Source: Pegoplata infirma (taxonomy: Eukaryota > Arthropoda > Insecta > Diptera > Anthomyiidae). Taken from it: a stretch of 64,000 nucleotides of DNA. This document shows, in pieces, positions 1 to 12,192 of the stretch (its first letter is position 1; every line of letters starts with the position of its first letter). Position numbers and translations under genes: made by a program. Location: positions 230,304,023-230,368,022 of the forward strand of contig OY992536.1 of the NCBI GenBank assembly GCA_963921195.1, given 5' to 3'. The notes beneath the pieces are model-generated. The model searched no databases. It was not told the DNA's origin and saw nothing but the letters and a program-made list of their open reading frames with translations.

Positions 1-777
1 GCTAAACTTATAGACGACACACCTCCCTCATAAACACCAACACCAACTCCACTACCACCATCACCCTCACTCTATTACCGCAATATTTATTGGCTTATTA
101 AAAAACGCAACGTTTGACATGGTAGGAAGACTATAAATGTCAACCGATATACTAGAGTATGTCTTGCTAGAATTCTTATAATAAATGTTTCCATTAAACG
201 ATGTTGCCGTGGTGCTAATAAACCTTCAAGTATACCAATTTAAGTATATTCTACAACAATATGAGAACTTTAAGACGCAGTACAGAGCCCACGTATTGTG
301 AACAACAAAAGAAATGTTTAAAAAAAAATATATGACAACAAACAAAAAAAAAAATGAGGACAAAATACATTGTAACATTTTTTTTTGCAATTTTAACAAC
401 GTTAAACAATATGGTACTTAATAAAAAGTACAAAAAAAGAAGATGATGGAAAAAAGCCAAGACTTTGTTAATTTAACATCTTGTTGTAATAACTTCTAAA
501 GAACTCAGTTCCCCTTATGTTTATACAAAAAAAAAAAAGAAAACTTAAAAAACCACAAATGATACAGTTGACATGGATTTCGTTGTTGAAATACGCGCGT
601 TAGCACAATACAATCTCAAGAGTGTATTTAGGATTGTAAAACACAAAAAAAAAATAAAAAAAAATCGCAAAAAATACGCGATGTCCTTATGCATCATAAA
701 TCTCTATATTAAACAAAAACGTGCATATTGAGGATATTATGAAAAAAGGGGGCTCTTAGATAAATTGGGCCAGGTGT
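1..777. other. Unassigned AT-rich sequence
   Basis: No coding signal or recognisable mobile-element end is visible. Positions 20-75 hold a CCA/ACC-rich stretch. The rest is A/T-rich with several A-runs. Open frames here are short and biased to F, L and K, as expected by chance in AT-rich DNA. Confidence 0.6.
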
Positions 778-2072
778 GAAATGTTTCATTTGAAAGTCTC
801 CGAAATCGGGTCAATGAAAAATGACTCCAAAATTAAAATATGTCTATGGTGTATTTTTTTATCAGAAAAATGAAATGAATTCTGAGACATTCTAAAGCGT
901 AGTATTTTTCTATGGGAAAAGTGTCTCCAAAATCGGAGTAATTTTTAGTAAAAAAAGTGTATATGAAATTGGAGAATTTTTCATTTGGAAATATTTTTTA
1001 TTGTGTAATTTTTTATATAGAAAATTTTATCCAAATTCGCAGTAATTTTCTATAGGAAAAATGTCTCCGAATTCGGAGTATTTTTCTATCGGAAAAATGT
1101 CTCCGAATTCGTAGTATTTTTCTATCGGAAAAATGTTTCTGAATTCTGAGTATTTTACTATCGGCTAAATGTCTCCGAATTCGGAGTATTTTTCTATCGG
1201 AAAAATGTCTCCAATTTCGGAGTATTTTTCTATCGAAAAATGTCTCAGAATTCGGAGTACTTTCCTATTAGAAATATGTCTTCGAATTCGGAGTAAATTT
1301 CTATCGAAAAATGTCTCCGAATTCGGAATATTTTTCTATCGGAATAATGTCTCCGAATGCGGAGTATTTTTCTATAGCAAATGTATCTACGATATCGGTG
1401 TATTTTTTGTAGGTAAAATGTCTCTGAATTCTGAGTATTTTTCTATCGGAAATATCTCCGAATTCGGAGTATTTTTCTATCGGAAAAATGTCTCCGAATT
1501 CGGAGTATTTTTCTATCGGAAAAATGTCTTCTAATTCGAAGTATTATTCTATCGGAAAAATGTCTCCGAATTCGGAGTATTATTCTATCGGAAAAATGTC
1601 TCCGAATTCGGAGTATTTTTCTATCGGAAAAATGTCTCCGAATTCGGAGTATTTTTCTATCTGAAAAATGTTTCTAAATTTGGATATTTTTTTTATCGAA
1701 GAAATGTCTCAAACTTAGGAGTATTTTTCTATCGGAAAAATGTTGTCGAACTCGTAGTATTTTTCTATAAAAATATTTCGGTGTATTTTTCGTAGGTAAA
1801 TGTCTTTGAATTCTGAGTATTTTTCTTTACGGAAAGTGTATTTGAATCATAGTATTTTTCGGATTATTTTCTTTAGAAAAAATGTCTTAGAAATCGGAGT
1901 ACTTTTCTATAAGAAAAATTTCTCCAAATTGGAGTATATGTCTGTAGGAAAAATGTCTCCGTAATCGGAATATTTTCCTTTACCAAAAATGTCCTGTCAT
2001 AAGGGGAAAAAAATACAAAATCAAATCGCAGAATTTTTCTACACAAAAAATGTCTCCTTAATCGGAGTATTT
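778..2072. repeat. Array A: 36-bp double-palindrome tandem repeat
   Basis: This is a tandem array with a consensus unit of about 36 bp, made of two different dyads. CTCCGAATTCGGAG is a perfect 14-bp palindrome around an EcoRI site; TTTTTCTATCGGAAAAA is an imperfect one. Copies are most alike at about 1070-1660 and decay towards both edges. The last recognisable unit runs straight into the 5' end of the mini-me-like element at 2073. An open frame of 121 codons over 1169-1534 is only the repeat translated in register (unit 36 bp, a multiple of 3). Confidence 0.93.
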
Positions 2073-2755
2073 TTATACCCTCCAACCTCAGTATAGGGGT
2101 ATACTCACTTTGTCATTCCGTGTGTAACACATCGAAATATCGGTCGGGGACCCCACAAAGTATATGATAGAATCTAAGACATTCTTGCAATGTCCGTCCG
2201 TCCGTCCGTCCGTCCGTCCGTCCGTCCGTCCGTCCGTCCGTCGGTAGAAATAACGTTGCAGTCCAAACCAAAAGAGCCAGACCGCTGAAATTGGGCAAGA
2301 ATATCTCTTATGTTACTGGTAAGGTTAAGTTCGAAGATGGTCAAAATCGGACCAGGGGGGAAAAAGTTCCCCCTTGAAGAACTAAAATGACCCCTGAAAA
2401 ATACAATATTTTGACGAGTTATTTTTAATTTTTTCTCAACAAATGTAACATTTTTATGCCATATTATGTTCATAGACCTGCGCTTGTGCCAACGGGGTTA
2501 GGAAATTAGATTTTTTCCAGACCGCGTGGTTATAGAAATTAATTAAAATAACGATAAAAATTTATTATTTGAGCGTTAATATCATAAACAAATAATTATT
2601 AACATATATAGCGGTGGTAAAGGTGTCCCCCACCGATTCCGCCGCCCCCCCCCCCCCGCAAAAAGAAAAGACGCCCCTGCGAATTTTTTTTAATTTTAAA
2701 CGTGTTGGAGGGTATAAAAGATTCGGCACAGCCGAATTTAACACTCTTACTTGTT
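2073..2755 (+). mobile_element. Mini-me/INE-1-like element, copy M1 (near complete)
   Basis: It begins with a TATACCCTCC terminus and a TTGTCATTCCGTGTGTAAC segment, then GGGACCCCACAAAGTATAT, a core, and a GTCC microsatellite. It ends with GGAGGGTATA, AAGATTCGGCACAGCC and GAATTTAACACTC. The two ends carry inverted TATACCCTCC/GGAGGGTATA. TA and GTCY proto-microsatellites on either side of a short conserved core are the published hallmark of dipteran mini-me elements, which are related to INE-1/DINE-1 (Helentron-associated). No protein is encoded. At least ten other full or partial copies occur in this window. The repeat-family call is firm; the Helentron link is inference. Confidence 0.8.
2192..2242 (+). 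repeat. (GTCC)n microsatellite inside M1
   Basis: About twelve GTCC tetranucleotides sit at the GTCY position of the mini-me-like element. Other copies here have only three or four repeats (35558-35576, 47714-47730), so this one has expanded. Confidence 0.95.
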
Positions 2756-2758
2756 CTA

Positions 2759-3639
2759 CACTCAAAAAAAAAACTGTAATGTTAGCAAAAAAAAAACTTG
2801 TAAACCTACAAGAAAATTTGCTGATTTTGAACCCACAATTTTTTTGGTAAAGTTAGCAAAAATGTTTTGCCACAAATTAGTTAACTAAAATTTTTTTTAT
2901 TTCAACTTAGTTCAGACACATTTGAGGACGCCATTGGGTTCGGACCCAACAGGTTTAGACCCCGATGGGCCTAGACCTAGTTGGGTTCCTTAAAAATCGT
3001 CATAGTTTTTGATCCAAAATTTGTGTCCGTTTCGCTCTACCTTGCCTAGTTTTTGAGATACGTGATTTTAGGGGACCACCGGGGTTTTGAGAATTACAAA
3101 ACTCGATAACTTCAAAAATATTACTCGGAGAGCTTCGGTCTTGTTCAACGTGTTGAGAGCTACAAAAATGCTTTTGGACTTTTTGTTGTGTCGGCAATAT
3201 TTACCGAGATATGAGCATTTTAAAATTTTCGGCAATGCTAACTTTTTTGGATCCAAAGTTAGGATCCATTAGGGTCCACACATGTGAAGAGGACCGGCGA
3301 TACTATGGAGAGCTTGAAAACCAAAAATGGCCTCCATTTTGCTCTATCTGGCTTAGTTTCCGAGATAGCGCCATTTTAAGTTTTCTGAAAATAAAAAAAA
3401 ATTTACCATTTATTTTTGCTAATATTAGCAAAAAAGCTTGTAAAAATTTGGTCATCTCAATTTTAAATTAAGCAAAAAAAATTAATTCAAATTTTGTATA
3501 AAATTGCTAATGCGCCAAATGAAGTTTACAAGATATTTTTGCTAACATGCTAATCTCAACTAAAAATTTGCTAAAAGTTAGCTAACCAGCATTAGCAAAA
3601 AAAAAAAATAGTAAATCTACTAATGTATTATTTTGAGTG
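2759..3639 (+). mobile_element. TA-flanked MITE, TIR CACTCAAAA (copy 1)
   Basis: Terminal inverted repeats start CACTCAAAA and end TTTTGAGTG. TA dinucleotides at 2757-2758 and 3640-3641 fit a Tc1/mariner-type TSD. Removing it joins the M1 3' end directly to array B. The interior repeats a GCTAAC/GTTAGC motif near both ends and has a module resembling part of the 36146-37222 element. No transposase. An inverted homologue lies at 54973-55862. Confidence 0.85.
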
Positions 3640-3641
3640 TA

Positions 3642-3965
3642 TATAAAAATTGTCTCCCAAATCAGAGTACTTTTCTATATGAAAAATATCACCGAAATAA
3701 AAGCGTTTTTCTGTAAGATAAATGGATATTATATTTTCGGAGTCATTATTCCCATAGAAAAATCATCTGGTTTTCGGAATTATTTTTTGTATAGAAAAAT
3801 TCTCAGATTTTCGAAGTAAAAAATAGTAGAAATCAATTTTCGGAGTAATTTTTCTTATAAAAAATGCTTCGAATTTCGGAGTAATTTTTCTTATAAAAAG
3901 TTCTCCTATTTTCAAAGAAGTTTTTGACTTCGATTTTCATTTTTCAAATTTTTTTCAAAAAATAT
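3642..3965. repeat. Array B, left part: decayed ~36-38-bp tandem repeat
   Basis: Diverged units alternate a TTTTTCTATAGAAAA-type dyad with a TTTTCGGAGT segment. The same repeat resumes at about 5692 beyond the Helitron, so one array has been split by insertion. Confidence 0.75.
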
Positions 3966-3972
3966 TTATACA

Positions 3973-5691
3973 CTAGCAGGCCCGCCCGGAACTTCGCCCC
4001 CGGTAATATTAAATACCTGAATAAAGAAGGGTCAGGATAAGAGTCTCCATTTCTAAAATTTTCCCATATTTAATTTTTATTTAAGTTAATTTTTATCGTT
4101 GAAGTCTTTCATAAAAACTATTTAGAATAAACAGTAAATATAAACAGCTGCGTTTAGCTCGGAAACATGTTCGTTTCGGTAAATAATGTTCTTGAAAATT
4201 TTCGAGCCCTTATATCGTTATTATTGAAACCATTTCATTCCCCGTTTCACTCCATTTCTCTCCATTTTATTTATTCCATTTTATTCTGAATTCCAATTTA
4301 TTTCGTTCCATGTAGGCTTCATTCTTAAAAAAAAAAAATAAAAGTTCCAAATTACAATAATTTACCCTTATCCCTATTAAAATCTTAATTTCCAGAAGGT
4401 ACTTTTTCAGAATGATTTTTTGGGCTGGAGGATCCAACATTTCAAGTTACTATGACTTTTCAGGAGATAGAAAAAGTTTCAAAGTTCAGTACTTTGCACG
4501 TATTTGACCCAGTACAATAGGAATTTCCAAAAAGGACATTTTTCAGAATGTTTTGAAATTAGATGAGTAGTTTCGTAGATTTTAAAATTTTACGTCTTTT
4601 GACAAAAAGTAATCTTTAAAATGGGAGTGGTCAATGAAACCTACCCTAACTCACCCTGAAAGAAAATTCTAAATATTGGTGAACACATTTTTTAAATCTC
4701 ATAATAAGTTTCGTATATTTAAAAATTTTACGTAGATGAACCGTAGCCTATGTCTAACCTGATGGACCATTCTTAATATTGGAGAAAAGATTTTTTAAAT
4801 GAGTAGTTTCGGATATTTTGAAATTTTACGACCATAAATAAAACCTAGAATATTTCCACTCTGAAGGACCAAGTATTGGTGAACAAATTTTGAAAATCGA
4901 ATGAAAATTTTTGGAGATTTTTAAATTTTAGTTTTTTTGCCAAAAAGTGGGCGTATAAGTGGGCGTGGTCGATAAATCCTAGCTTATGTCCACCCTGGAG
5001 GAACACTCTAAATATTGGTGAAAACATTTTTGAAATCGGATAAGATGTTTAATAAATATTTAGATCTTAAGTTTTTAGGCCAAAAGTGGGCGTAAAAATG
5101 GGCGTGGTCGATGAAATGAAATATGTCCACTATGAAGGATCATTCCAAGTATGTATTGCTGAAAAAATTTTTGAAATCGGTTCAGTAGTTTTGGAGATTT
5201 TTCAATTTTACGTTTTTTGGCTAAAAGTGGGCGTGGTCGATGAAACCTAGCCTATGTTAACCCTGGAGGAACACTTTAAATATTGCTGAAAACTTTTTTG
5301 AAATCGGATGAGTAGTTTCATAGATACATATTAAAATTTTAAGTTTTTTACCAAAAATGGGCGTAGATGTGGGCGTGGTCAATGAAACCCAGCATATGTC
5401 CACCATGAAGGACCATTTCAAGTATGTATTGCAGAAAAAATTTTTGAAATCGGTTCAGTAGTTTTGGAGATTTTTCAATTTTACGTTTTTTGGCCAAAAG
5501 TGGGCGTAGAAGTGGGCGTGGTCGATGAAACCTGGCCTATGTCCATCCAGGAGGAACACTTTAAATATTTCTGAAAACATTTTTGAAATCGGATAAGTAG
5601 TTCCGGAGATTACCCTCTACAAACAAACAAACAAACAAAAAAACAAACATACAAACATTACCTCTTTATAATATTAGTATAGAAGTATAGA
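3973..5691 (-). mobile_element. Non-autonomous Helitron, minus strand, inside array B
   Basis: Read on the minus strand, it starts TCTATACTAATATTATAAAG (exact first base at 5683-5691) and ends with a GC-rich hairpin, CCCCGG/CCGGG-type arms around a GCGAAG loop, then CTAG followed by host T. A TC start, a 3' hairpin and a CTRR end without TIR or TSD define Helitrons. No Rep/helicase gene is present. The 3' hairpin loop CGAAG matches that of the Helitrons at 39823-46088. The interior carries about 140-bp tandem repeats. Confidence 0.85.
4540..5610 (-). repeat. ~140-bp tandem repeats inside the Helitron
   Basis: The motif GGGCGTGGTCGATGAAA recurs near 4624, 4961, 5100, 5228, 5371 and 5513. The later spacings are 128-143 bp. 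Between these points the sequence repeats GAAATCGG, GGAGATTTT and TTTTACGTTTTTTGG. The left-hand units are the most decayed. Confidence 0.85.
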
Positions 5692-6990
5692 TAGATTTTA
5701 GGAAAAATGGTTAGATGCTTTGATTTACGAAGTCATTTTGCTTTTTAAAAATTCTACAATACGATTTTCAAAGTATTTTTTCTTATAGAAATGTTTAATT
5801 TTGCGGAGTAATTTTTTTCCTTAAGAAAAATATTTATTTTTTCAATGTCATTTTTCTTATTGAAAAGTACATCGATTTTCGGAGTTATATATCCTTTATA
5901 TGGATTTGGATTTTCGGAGTAATTTTTATAAAAAAAAATGCCTTAATTTCCGGAGTCATGTTTCTACTAGAAAAATTAAGATTTTCGGAATTATTTTTCT
6001 AATATTCTTATAGAAAAATGTTTCCATTTTCGAAGTTAGTTTTTAAAGAAAAATGCGCCTATTTTCGAAGTATCTTTTTGTTTAAAGAAATGCTTGGATT
6101 TGGGGAGTCATTTTTCTTACAGAAAAATGCTTCACATTACGGTGTCAATTTTATTAATGAAAAATATTTGGCATTTCGGAGTAATTTTTCTTGTAAAGAA
6201 TTATACGATTTTCGGTGAATTTGTTTCGTATAAAAAAATACTTCGATTGGGTACATTTTTCTATAGAAAAAGCTTTGATTTAGGAGTAATTTTTCTTATA
6301 GAGAAACTCCGATTTCGGAGAATTTTTTTTATAGAAAAATTATTTGATTTTGGAGTCATTTTTCTTATAGAAAAATACTAAAATTTTAAAATTAGTTATT
6401 TTATATAGAAAAATACTTTAATTTTTGGAGTCTTTTTTTCTTATAGAAAGATTTTTTGTTTTTCGGAGTCATTTTTCTTATAAATGCTTTGATTTTTGAA
6501 GTAATTTTTCTTACAGAATGTATAAAAAAAAATTGTTTTCCGAAGTAATATGCTTCTATTTTCAGAGTTATTTTTTGTATAGATAAATGCAATGATTTTT
6601 TGAGAAATTTTGGTAAGGAAAAATACATTGATTTTCAAAGTACAAAGTTTTTTCTATAGAAAAATACTTTAATTTTCGAGTAATTTTTCTCATAGAAAAA
6701 TACTTTGAATTTCCGAAGTCTTTTTTCTTATAGACTACGATTTTTTGATTAATTTTTCTTTTAGAAAGATTTTTTGATTTTCGGAGAAATTTTTCTTATA
6801 GAAAAATGCTTTGATTTTCAGAGTATTTTTTTTATACAGAATGCTTAAAATTTAGGAGTAATTTTTCTAATAGAAAAATTAAAGATTTTCATAGTAATTT
6901 TCCCCAAAGAAACTTCTCGGATTTTCAGACGATTTTTTCCGTAAAGAAAAAGACACTAGGATTTTCGGATTAAGATTTTTAAATATTTTA
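5692..6990. repeat. Array B, right part: ~38-bp tandem repeat
   Basis: Repeated TTTTTCTTATAGAAAAAT dyads alternate with GATTTTCGGAGT. Divergence between units is higher than in array A. Short open frames here on both strands are repeat translations. Confidence 0.85.
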
Positions 6991-8180
6991 TGTACGAAAA
7001 TCCTTCCAATTTAAAGGGCCCCTTAGAAATTTTCATTCGAAAAAACTTGTTTAAGCTTTTGTCCCATTTACACATATCAAGTCTACTTAGGTAAACGTTT
7101 ATACCCTTAGGAACAAAAAGTTTATGTGAACAAAAAAAATCTTTTAATAAATATTGTCACCCCTAACTACACTTCAATTTTTTTTTCTGTTCCTAAAACA
7201 CTTGACAACCAAGGACTTTTTTGGAATTTATTATGAGTACAAATATGTAGTAGGGGTTAAATTCTTCTTTTTTATTTTAATACATGATACCTTTAAGTGT
7301 CAAATACTTTGACATTTTTCAACACTCAAACAGAAGGATGTGTTTAAAAAACGGAGGAAAAAAACTTATAAGTTGCCATAAAATTAGCTTCATTTCGCTA
7401 CCTCAAATATGTACCAGTATGTTTCATTATTATTAATAAAATTCTTTGGTATCAGAAAAACTTTTTTGTTCTATATTTTTTTTTTTTAGAATAATTCAAT
7501 AAAAAATTGATGAACAAGTTGTCATGGTTTAATAGCCAGTTTGTGATGTTCACCTTTTTTTTGGCTATTAAAGAACAAAAAGGACTTGTTTTTTATATAG
7601 AGACTGACATTTGCTTGGTGGAGAAGATGTTTAGGGTATGAAAATTTTTTTTTTTTTTTTTCAAATTAATTTGATGATAAAATTTTAATTTTTTTTACAA
7701 ACTTTTATTTTTGTTTTTTGAGATTTTTTTTATTCTTTCGAACATGTCCTTGTTTCAACATCATTAATAAATTCTGCTTGAATTTGTCCTTATAAATAAA
7801 TTATGTTGAGATTTCATTGGAGTGTTGGAATAAAGAAGGGAATTACATTTTTTTCTCTTTTATTGATGTCCTTTTAGTTTGGCAATTTGATTTTGTTACC
7901 TTAGTTTTAGAGAAACGAAATTCAAGTGATGTGCTGTCAAAGATTTATAGACTTTATTAACACTTTTGGTAAAACTTTTTTTAGGTACTTGACATATTTA
8001 GGGTAATTATAGAAATTTGTTTTGTATTTTAAGATTTTTTTCAAAAATTCAATAGATATAACAGAAATTCCACACCGATTTTTCATTACAAACGTTAAGT
8101 TGAAAATTTTGTAGCATACTTTAAGGCTTAACAAAAAATTTATATTATTGCCTATTTTCAAAAAAAAAAAAAAAATTATA
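6991..8180. other. AT-rich unique-looking sequence
   Basis: Low-complexity A/T with homopolymer runs and no TIR pairs or coding-like frame. It may be intronic, given the splice acceptor that follows. Confidence 0.5.
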
Positions 8181-8252
8181 TTAATTATTTTTTTCTTCTT
8201 TTTTCTAATTTCAGGTTACATCTGGTCGCCTATTAATATTTACATAGAATAA
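8181..8252 (+). other. Candidate 3' splice site and short terminal exon
   Basis: A long T/C tract with a CTAAT branch-like motif ends in TTTCAG at 8209-8214. If spliced there, one frame of the downstream sequence (8217-8252) encodes the short tail YIWSPINIYIE and then TAA at 8250-8252. An extremely AT-rich tract with several AATAAA-like motifs follows, as expected for a 3' UTR. I do not recognise the peptide. This is one of the few tracts free of mobile-element ends. AT-rich DNA can produce such signals by chance. Confidence 0.2.
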
Positions 8253-9031
8253 TTAAAAGAAGAAGTAAACAAAAATTATAATAAAACACTTATTAGTTTG
8301 TTAAGTAACTACTATATTAACAAGAAAAAAATAGTAAAAAATTATAAAAATTATTAACAAAAGAATAAAAAAATAAAATCACTGAATATATATGAAAATT
8401 AATAAGGATCATTAAAAAAAAATAGGTAACAAACCTTTAAAAAATAATAACTTTAAACAAAAATAGCAGAGAAATAATTTAAAGAAAAAAAAAAAAATTA
8501 AAACATGAAGAAAAAAAAATATTTTTTTTTTATTAATTTTAATATTTTGTAAATATTTTTTTTTAGTTTAAACATAATACGTAAAACGTACTATATGATA
8601 ATATAAAAAAATAACAGTTTGTAATTGTTAATATTAAAAGAAAACTTAATTATACTATAATAAAAATTAAATAAATTAATAAAAAGAAAACTAAGTTTGA
8701 AAAAAAAAAAAATAATTGGAAAATAAAAATAAACAAAAATTATATAAATAAAATTAGCACAATTCTTTTTTATTATAATATTAATTTTTTTTTTCAGTTT
8801 TTAAGCTATAAAAAAACTATATTTAAAAATATATTTTTTTTTTTTAATTTTGGAAAAAACTTTAATTTTTTTTTATTAATTGGATGCAAAATATAAAAAA
8901 AAATAAACTATGTAAATTAAACAACAAATTATTTTTTAAGTTTAAATTTAAATAAATTCTTTTTTCTATAAAATAAATTTAAATATTACAAAAAAAATAT
9001 TAACGTTTTAACACTTGTTTTTATTTAAAGT
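8253..9031. other. Very AT-rich low-complexity tract
   Basis: Almost entirely A and T with short homopolymers and repeated AAAATAAA-like motifs. No element boundary or gene is visible. It could be a 3' UTR if the exon at 8215 is real. Confidence 0.5.
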
Positions 9032-10779
9032 CCCAGCAAAAAATAAACGAAGTGGTTCAAAAAGAATTAGTGTTTCACTACATACAAAGTAGCGATAGTT
9101 GCCGAACTTCATATTCCGTAGGAAGTACTTTTAAAATCACTTCCAAAAATGCTATAAAATAACAATTAAAACATATTTCACCAGTTCTTTGCTTAATGAT
9201 TTTGAAGTACCTTTTTTATATGTTCTTAGGAATCAAATCAAATCACCACAACATATGAACTTCTTTTTCAACTGAAACAATTAGAATGAGGGTGATACAC
9301 GAAGTATGCAATTTTAGGTTTTGCAAAAATGGTGACAAAATTTGGTAATGGCATTTCTTTTCTTTTTATTTAGAGCAGCGATGCGCACACACATACTATA
9401 ACATTTATGCTTGTGTGGGTAGTAGCAAGCGAAACAAATTTGCTCAAGCAACAGAATTTTATAGTGTATGTGTGTTGACAGCGCACAAGCAGCATTTTTT
9501 AGCCTATTCCCGCGGGAATAGGAATTACAAAAATGCCCATGACTGATTTAGAGCTTAAAAATCGAAAAGACAAAAATCGATTATTGATAAATTTTTCAAA
9601 TTTCATATCTTATATCAAAAAAAGTTGGTCCTAAATTTAATAAATACATTTACGAACTAAAGCGAATGTTGCTGCATCACATTATTAAAGATTGTTTAAG
9701 CTTTTTAGAAAATTGAGGTATATGCTTGTGGTCAAAACAAACTTGTGAATCAATTCGCCGTGAATTTTATTAGTTTTGTGATCTCTATAATTACTCCTTT
9801 TTTAATTTGAAGTATATACGTTAGATTATCAATGAAATTAATTTTTCTATCACGTAAGGTTTTTAAGATACTCGCGTTTGAATATTGAAATGTTTGGGTC
9901 TCTTCTGTAACGTATTCTTAAGTTGCTCAAACACAATAGTACTCGATTTAGTAAAAATAAGACATCTTTATTCCAAATCTGGTATCCAAATTTTTCTATC
10001 GCGTACTGTTTTTAAAATATTGGCGTTTGAAAAACTCAAACTCTACTGTTACGCACTTATATTCTTTATAAATCACACTAAAATTTTCAAACGCGAATAT
10101 CTCAAAAACAGAACATGCTTGAAAATTGTGGATTGCAGTTTTGGAATCAGGAGGTCCATTTTAATAAAATCAAGTCCTATTTCGTGGGAGCAACGTAAGA
10201 ATACGTAACAGTGGACCCCTAAAAGTGTTTTTTCTTTTTAACAGCGAATATCTCAAAAACGGTACGTGCTAGAAAAATTTGGACGGTAGATTTGGAAGCA
10301 GGAGACCAAAATCTATAAGGACCAGTTAGAAATTTCACTGGAAGGTTTTTGCTGTCGAACAGTGTTTTTAGTGTAAATATTACAAAAAAAAAAATACTCT
10401 TTCAATCAATCTTACAAAAATAAGTGAAAAAAGAACTTCTAATTTAGAAGTTCTAAATCACCAAATAAAAATGACATAATCACACCCAAAATGCCAAGAA
10501 ATATGTACTTCTAAAGAAGTGATGAAAAAAGTGCTTCCAAAAGGTCAAGTTATATTAACATCTGGATCACTACTTCAGAAGTTGTGATAAAAACACTAGT
10601 GATATATGTTATACTTAAGTGTCAATCTTTCGCCACTGAAAAGTGGCGATAAAAAGAACATACTTTGTGTGTCACGCCCATATTAAATTCATCAATGTTT
10701 CAGTTGAAGAAGAAGTACAGATGGTTCATAAGTTGTGTTTTGAATTTTGCAGTGAATGGTAAGCTCTTTTTTTGCTGGG
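9032..10779. mobile_element. Putative TIR element with CCCAGCAAAAA ends
   Basis: The ends are CCCAGCAAAAA and its inverse TTTTTGCTGGG, with GT on both outer sides. The TIR is only about 11 bp and no TA duplication is seen, so the boundaries are tentative. Inside, a ~45-bp motif (TTTTTCTATC, GCGT, GTTTTTAA, GCGTTTGAA) occurs twice forward (about 9840 and 9993) and twice inverted (about 10085 and 10237). An inverted pair rich in CACACATACTATAA lies at 9375-9495. The same terminal motif bounds 22334-22965 and appears at 63402. Confidence 0.5.
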
Positions 10780-10781
10780 GT

Positions 10782-10955
10782 CTAGTAAACTAGGAAAGAA
10801 AAGCCCAATATAAATTTGAATAAGCCAAACTGAAATTCAGAAAGCCAAGTAAATTGCAAAAAAATTAGTCAGATAGCCCAATTGTAATTCAAAAATCTCA
10901 AATCTGGCTTTCCATTTTTTTTTTTTATTTTTGTTCTATTCTGAACTTAAATTAT
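10782..10955. other. Unassigned short interval
   Basis: Contains several AAGCCCAAT/AAGCCAAA-like words but no clear boundary or gene. Confidence 0.4.
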
Positions 10956-10959
10956 TCCT

Positions 10960-12060
10960 CACGGTGCCCTGGATAGGATTTAAATAAAATTTTGGTGTTA
11001 CTCCAATTTTTAAATGGATTATGTTTTTAGACGATAAAAGAAAGAAAATGAGCCAAAAAAGAAAAAAAGTACTAGGCGCTTTTTTTTGGCGGGCAAAAAG
11101 ACGAATTTGTAAAAAAAAAAGAATTTATTCTTTCAAATGCGTTAAAATTTATTTATACGCATACAAATTCATCGCATATTTACTTATCAGTGAGATTTAA
11201 ATATATATATAACTTATTTTTCCAGATATGAGACTTAAAAGAATAATTTCACTTTTAATTTAAACAAAATGAAATATGTCCTTGTAAATTATTTAAAAAT
11301 GTAAAATCTTAAATGTTTTCAGTGTACTACACTGACGGACAGCAAAACACAAAGTTTCCTCACCTTAGACATTAGTGGGTCATATCATTTTAAAAAAATT
11401 TATACTTTTTTGTTAAATGAGTTTTTTCAAAACTAAAAAAAAAAAAACAGAAAACGATAGTAAAAACCATTGCAAAGTGCGTTTGCAGTGCCTAAGGAAG
11501 AGTAAAACAATATAAATAGTTTGAAAAGAGATGCAGAAAGTAGTTGGGACTATTTTTTTGTTGTCAATCTTATGGATGCACTAAATATAATTTTTTAATT
11601 TTGTTTATTTCACCAAAACTCCTTTGTAAAATTTGTTTGTATTGTTGGGGTAACTTCTCTTCTTTAAAATCTAGAAACAGGATCAATATTGAATGTGAAG
11701 TAACTGCTAAAGTTACAATTTTCATTTAATTAAAGAAGAAATTTGATTTAGTCTCACTAAATAGTGAAATTATTCTTTTAAGTCTCATGTCTGAAAAAAT
11801 ATGTCACAAATATATTTAAATCTCACTGATAAGTGAATATGCGATGAATTTTCATCTGTATAAAAAAATGTTAATGCATTTAAAAGAATAAATTCTTTTT
11901 TCGTTTTTTATAATTTTTTTTTGCCCGCCAAAAAAAAAGCGCCTAGTACTTTTTTTTTCTTTTTTGGCTCATTTTCTTTCTTTTATAGTCACAAAACATA
12001 ATCCGCTTAAAAATTGGAGTAACACCAACATTTTATTTAAATCCTCTCCAGGGCACCGTG
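10960..12060. mobile_element. Foldback element, ~320-bp TIRs, CACGGTGCCCTGG ends
   Basis: The left arm (about 10960-11290) and right arm (about 11735-12060) are near-perfect inverted copies, starting CACGGTGCCCTGG and including GGCGCTTTTTTTTGGCGGGC-like segments. TCCT flanks both sides (10956-10959 and 12061-12064), consistent with a 4-bp TSD. The central ~440 bp has no recognisable protein. Superfamily unknown. Confidence 0.85.
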
Positions 12061-12192
12061 TCCTGTCAGACTTATAAGAATTACTTTTCTAAATGCTACA
12101 AAAAAAAATTTTTGAGTAAATTTTTAATTCTATTGAGTAAAAAATTACTCAATTTTGCACCAGTAAACGATTTAATATTATTGAGTAAATTG

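Noticed and set aside
1169..1534. Open frame of 121 codons
   Set aside because: It is the 36-bp array translated in one register; the amino-acid repeat follows the DNA repeat and has no start context or conservation signal.
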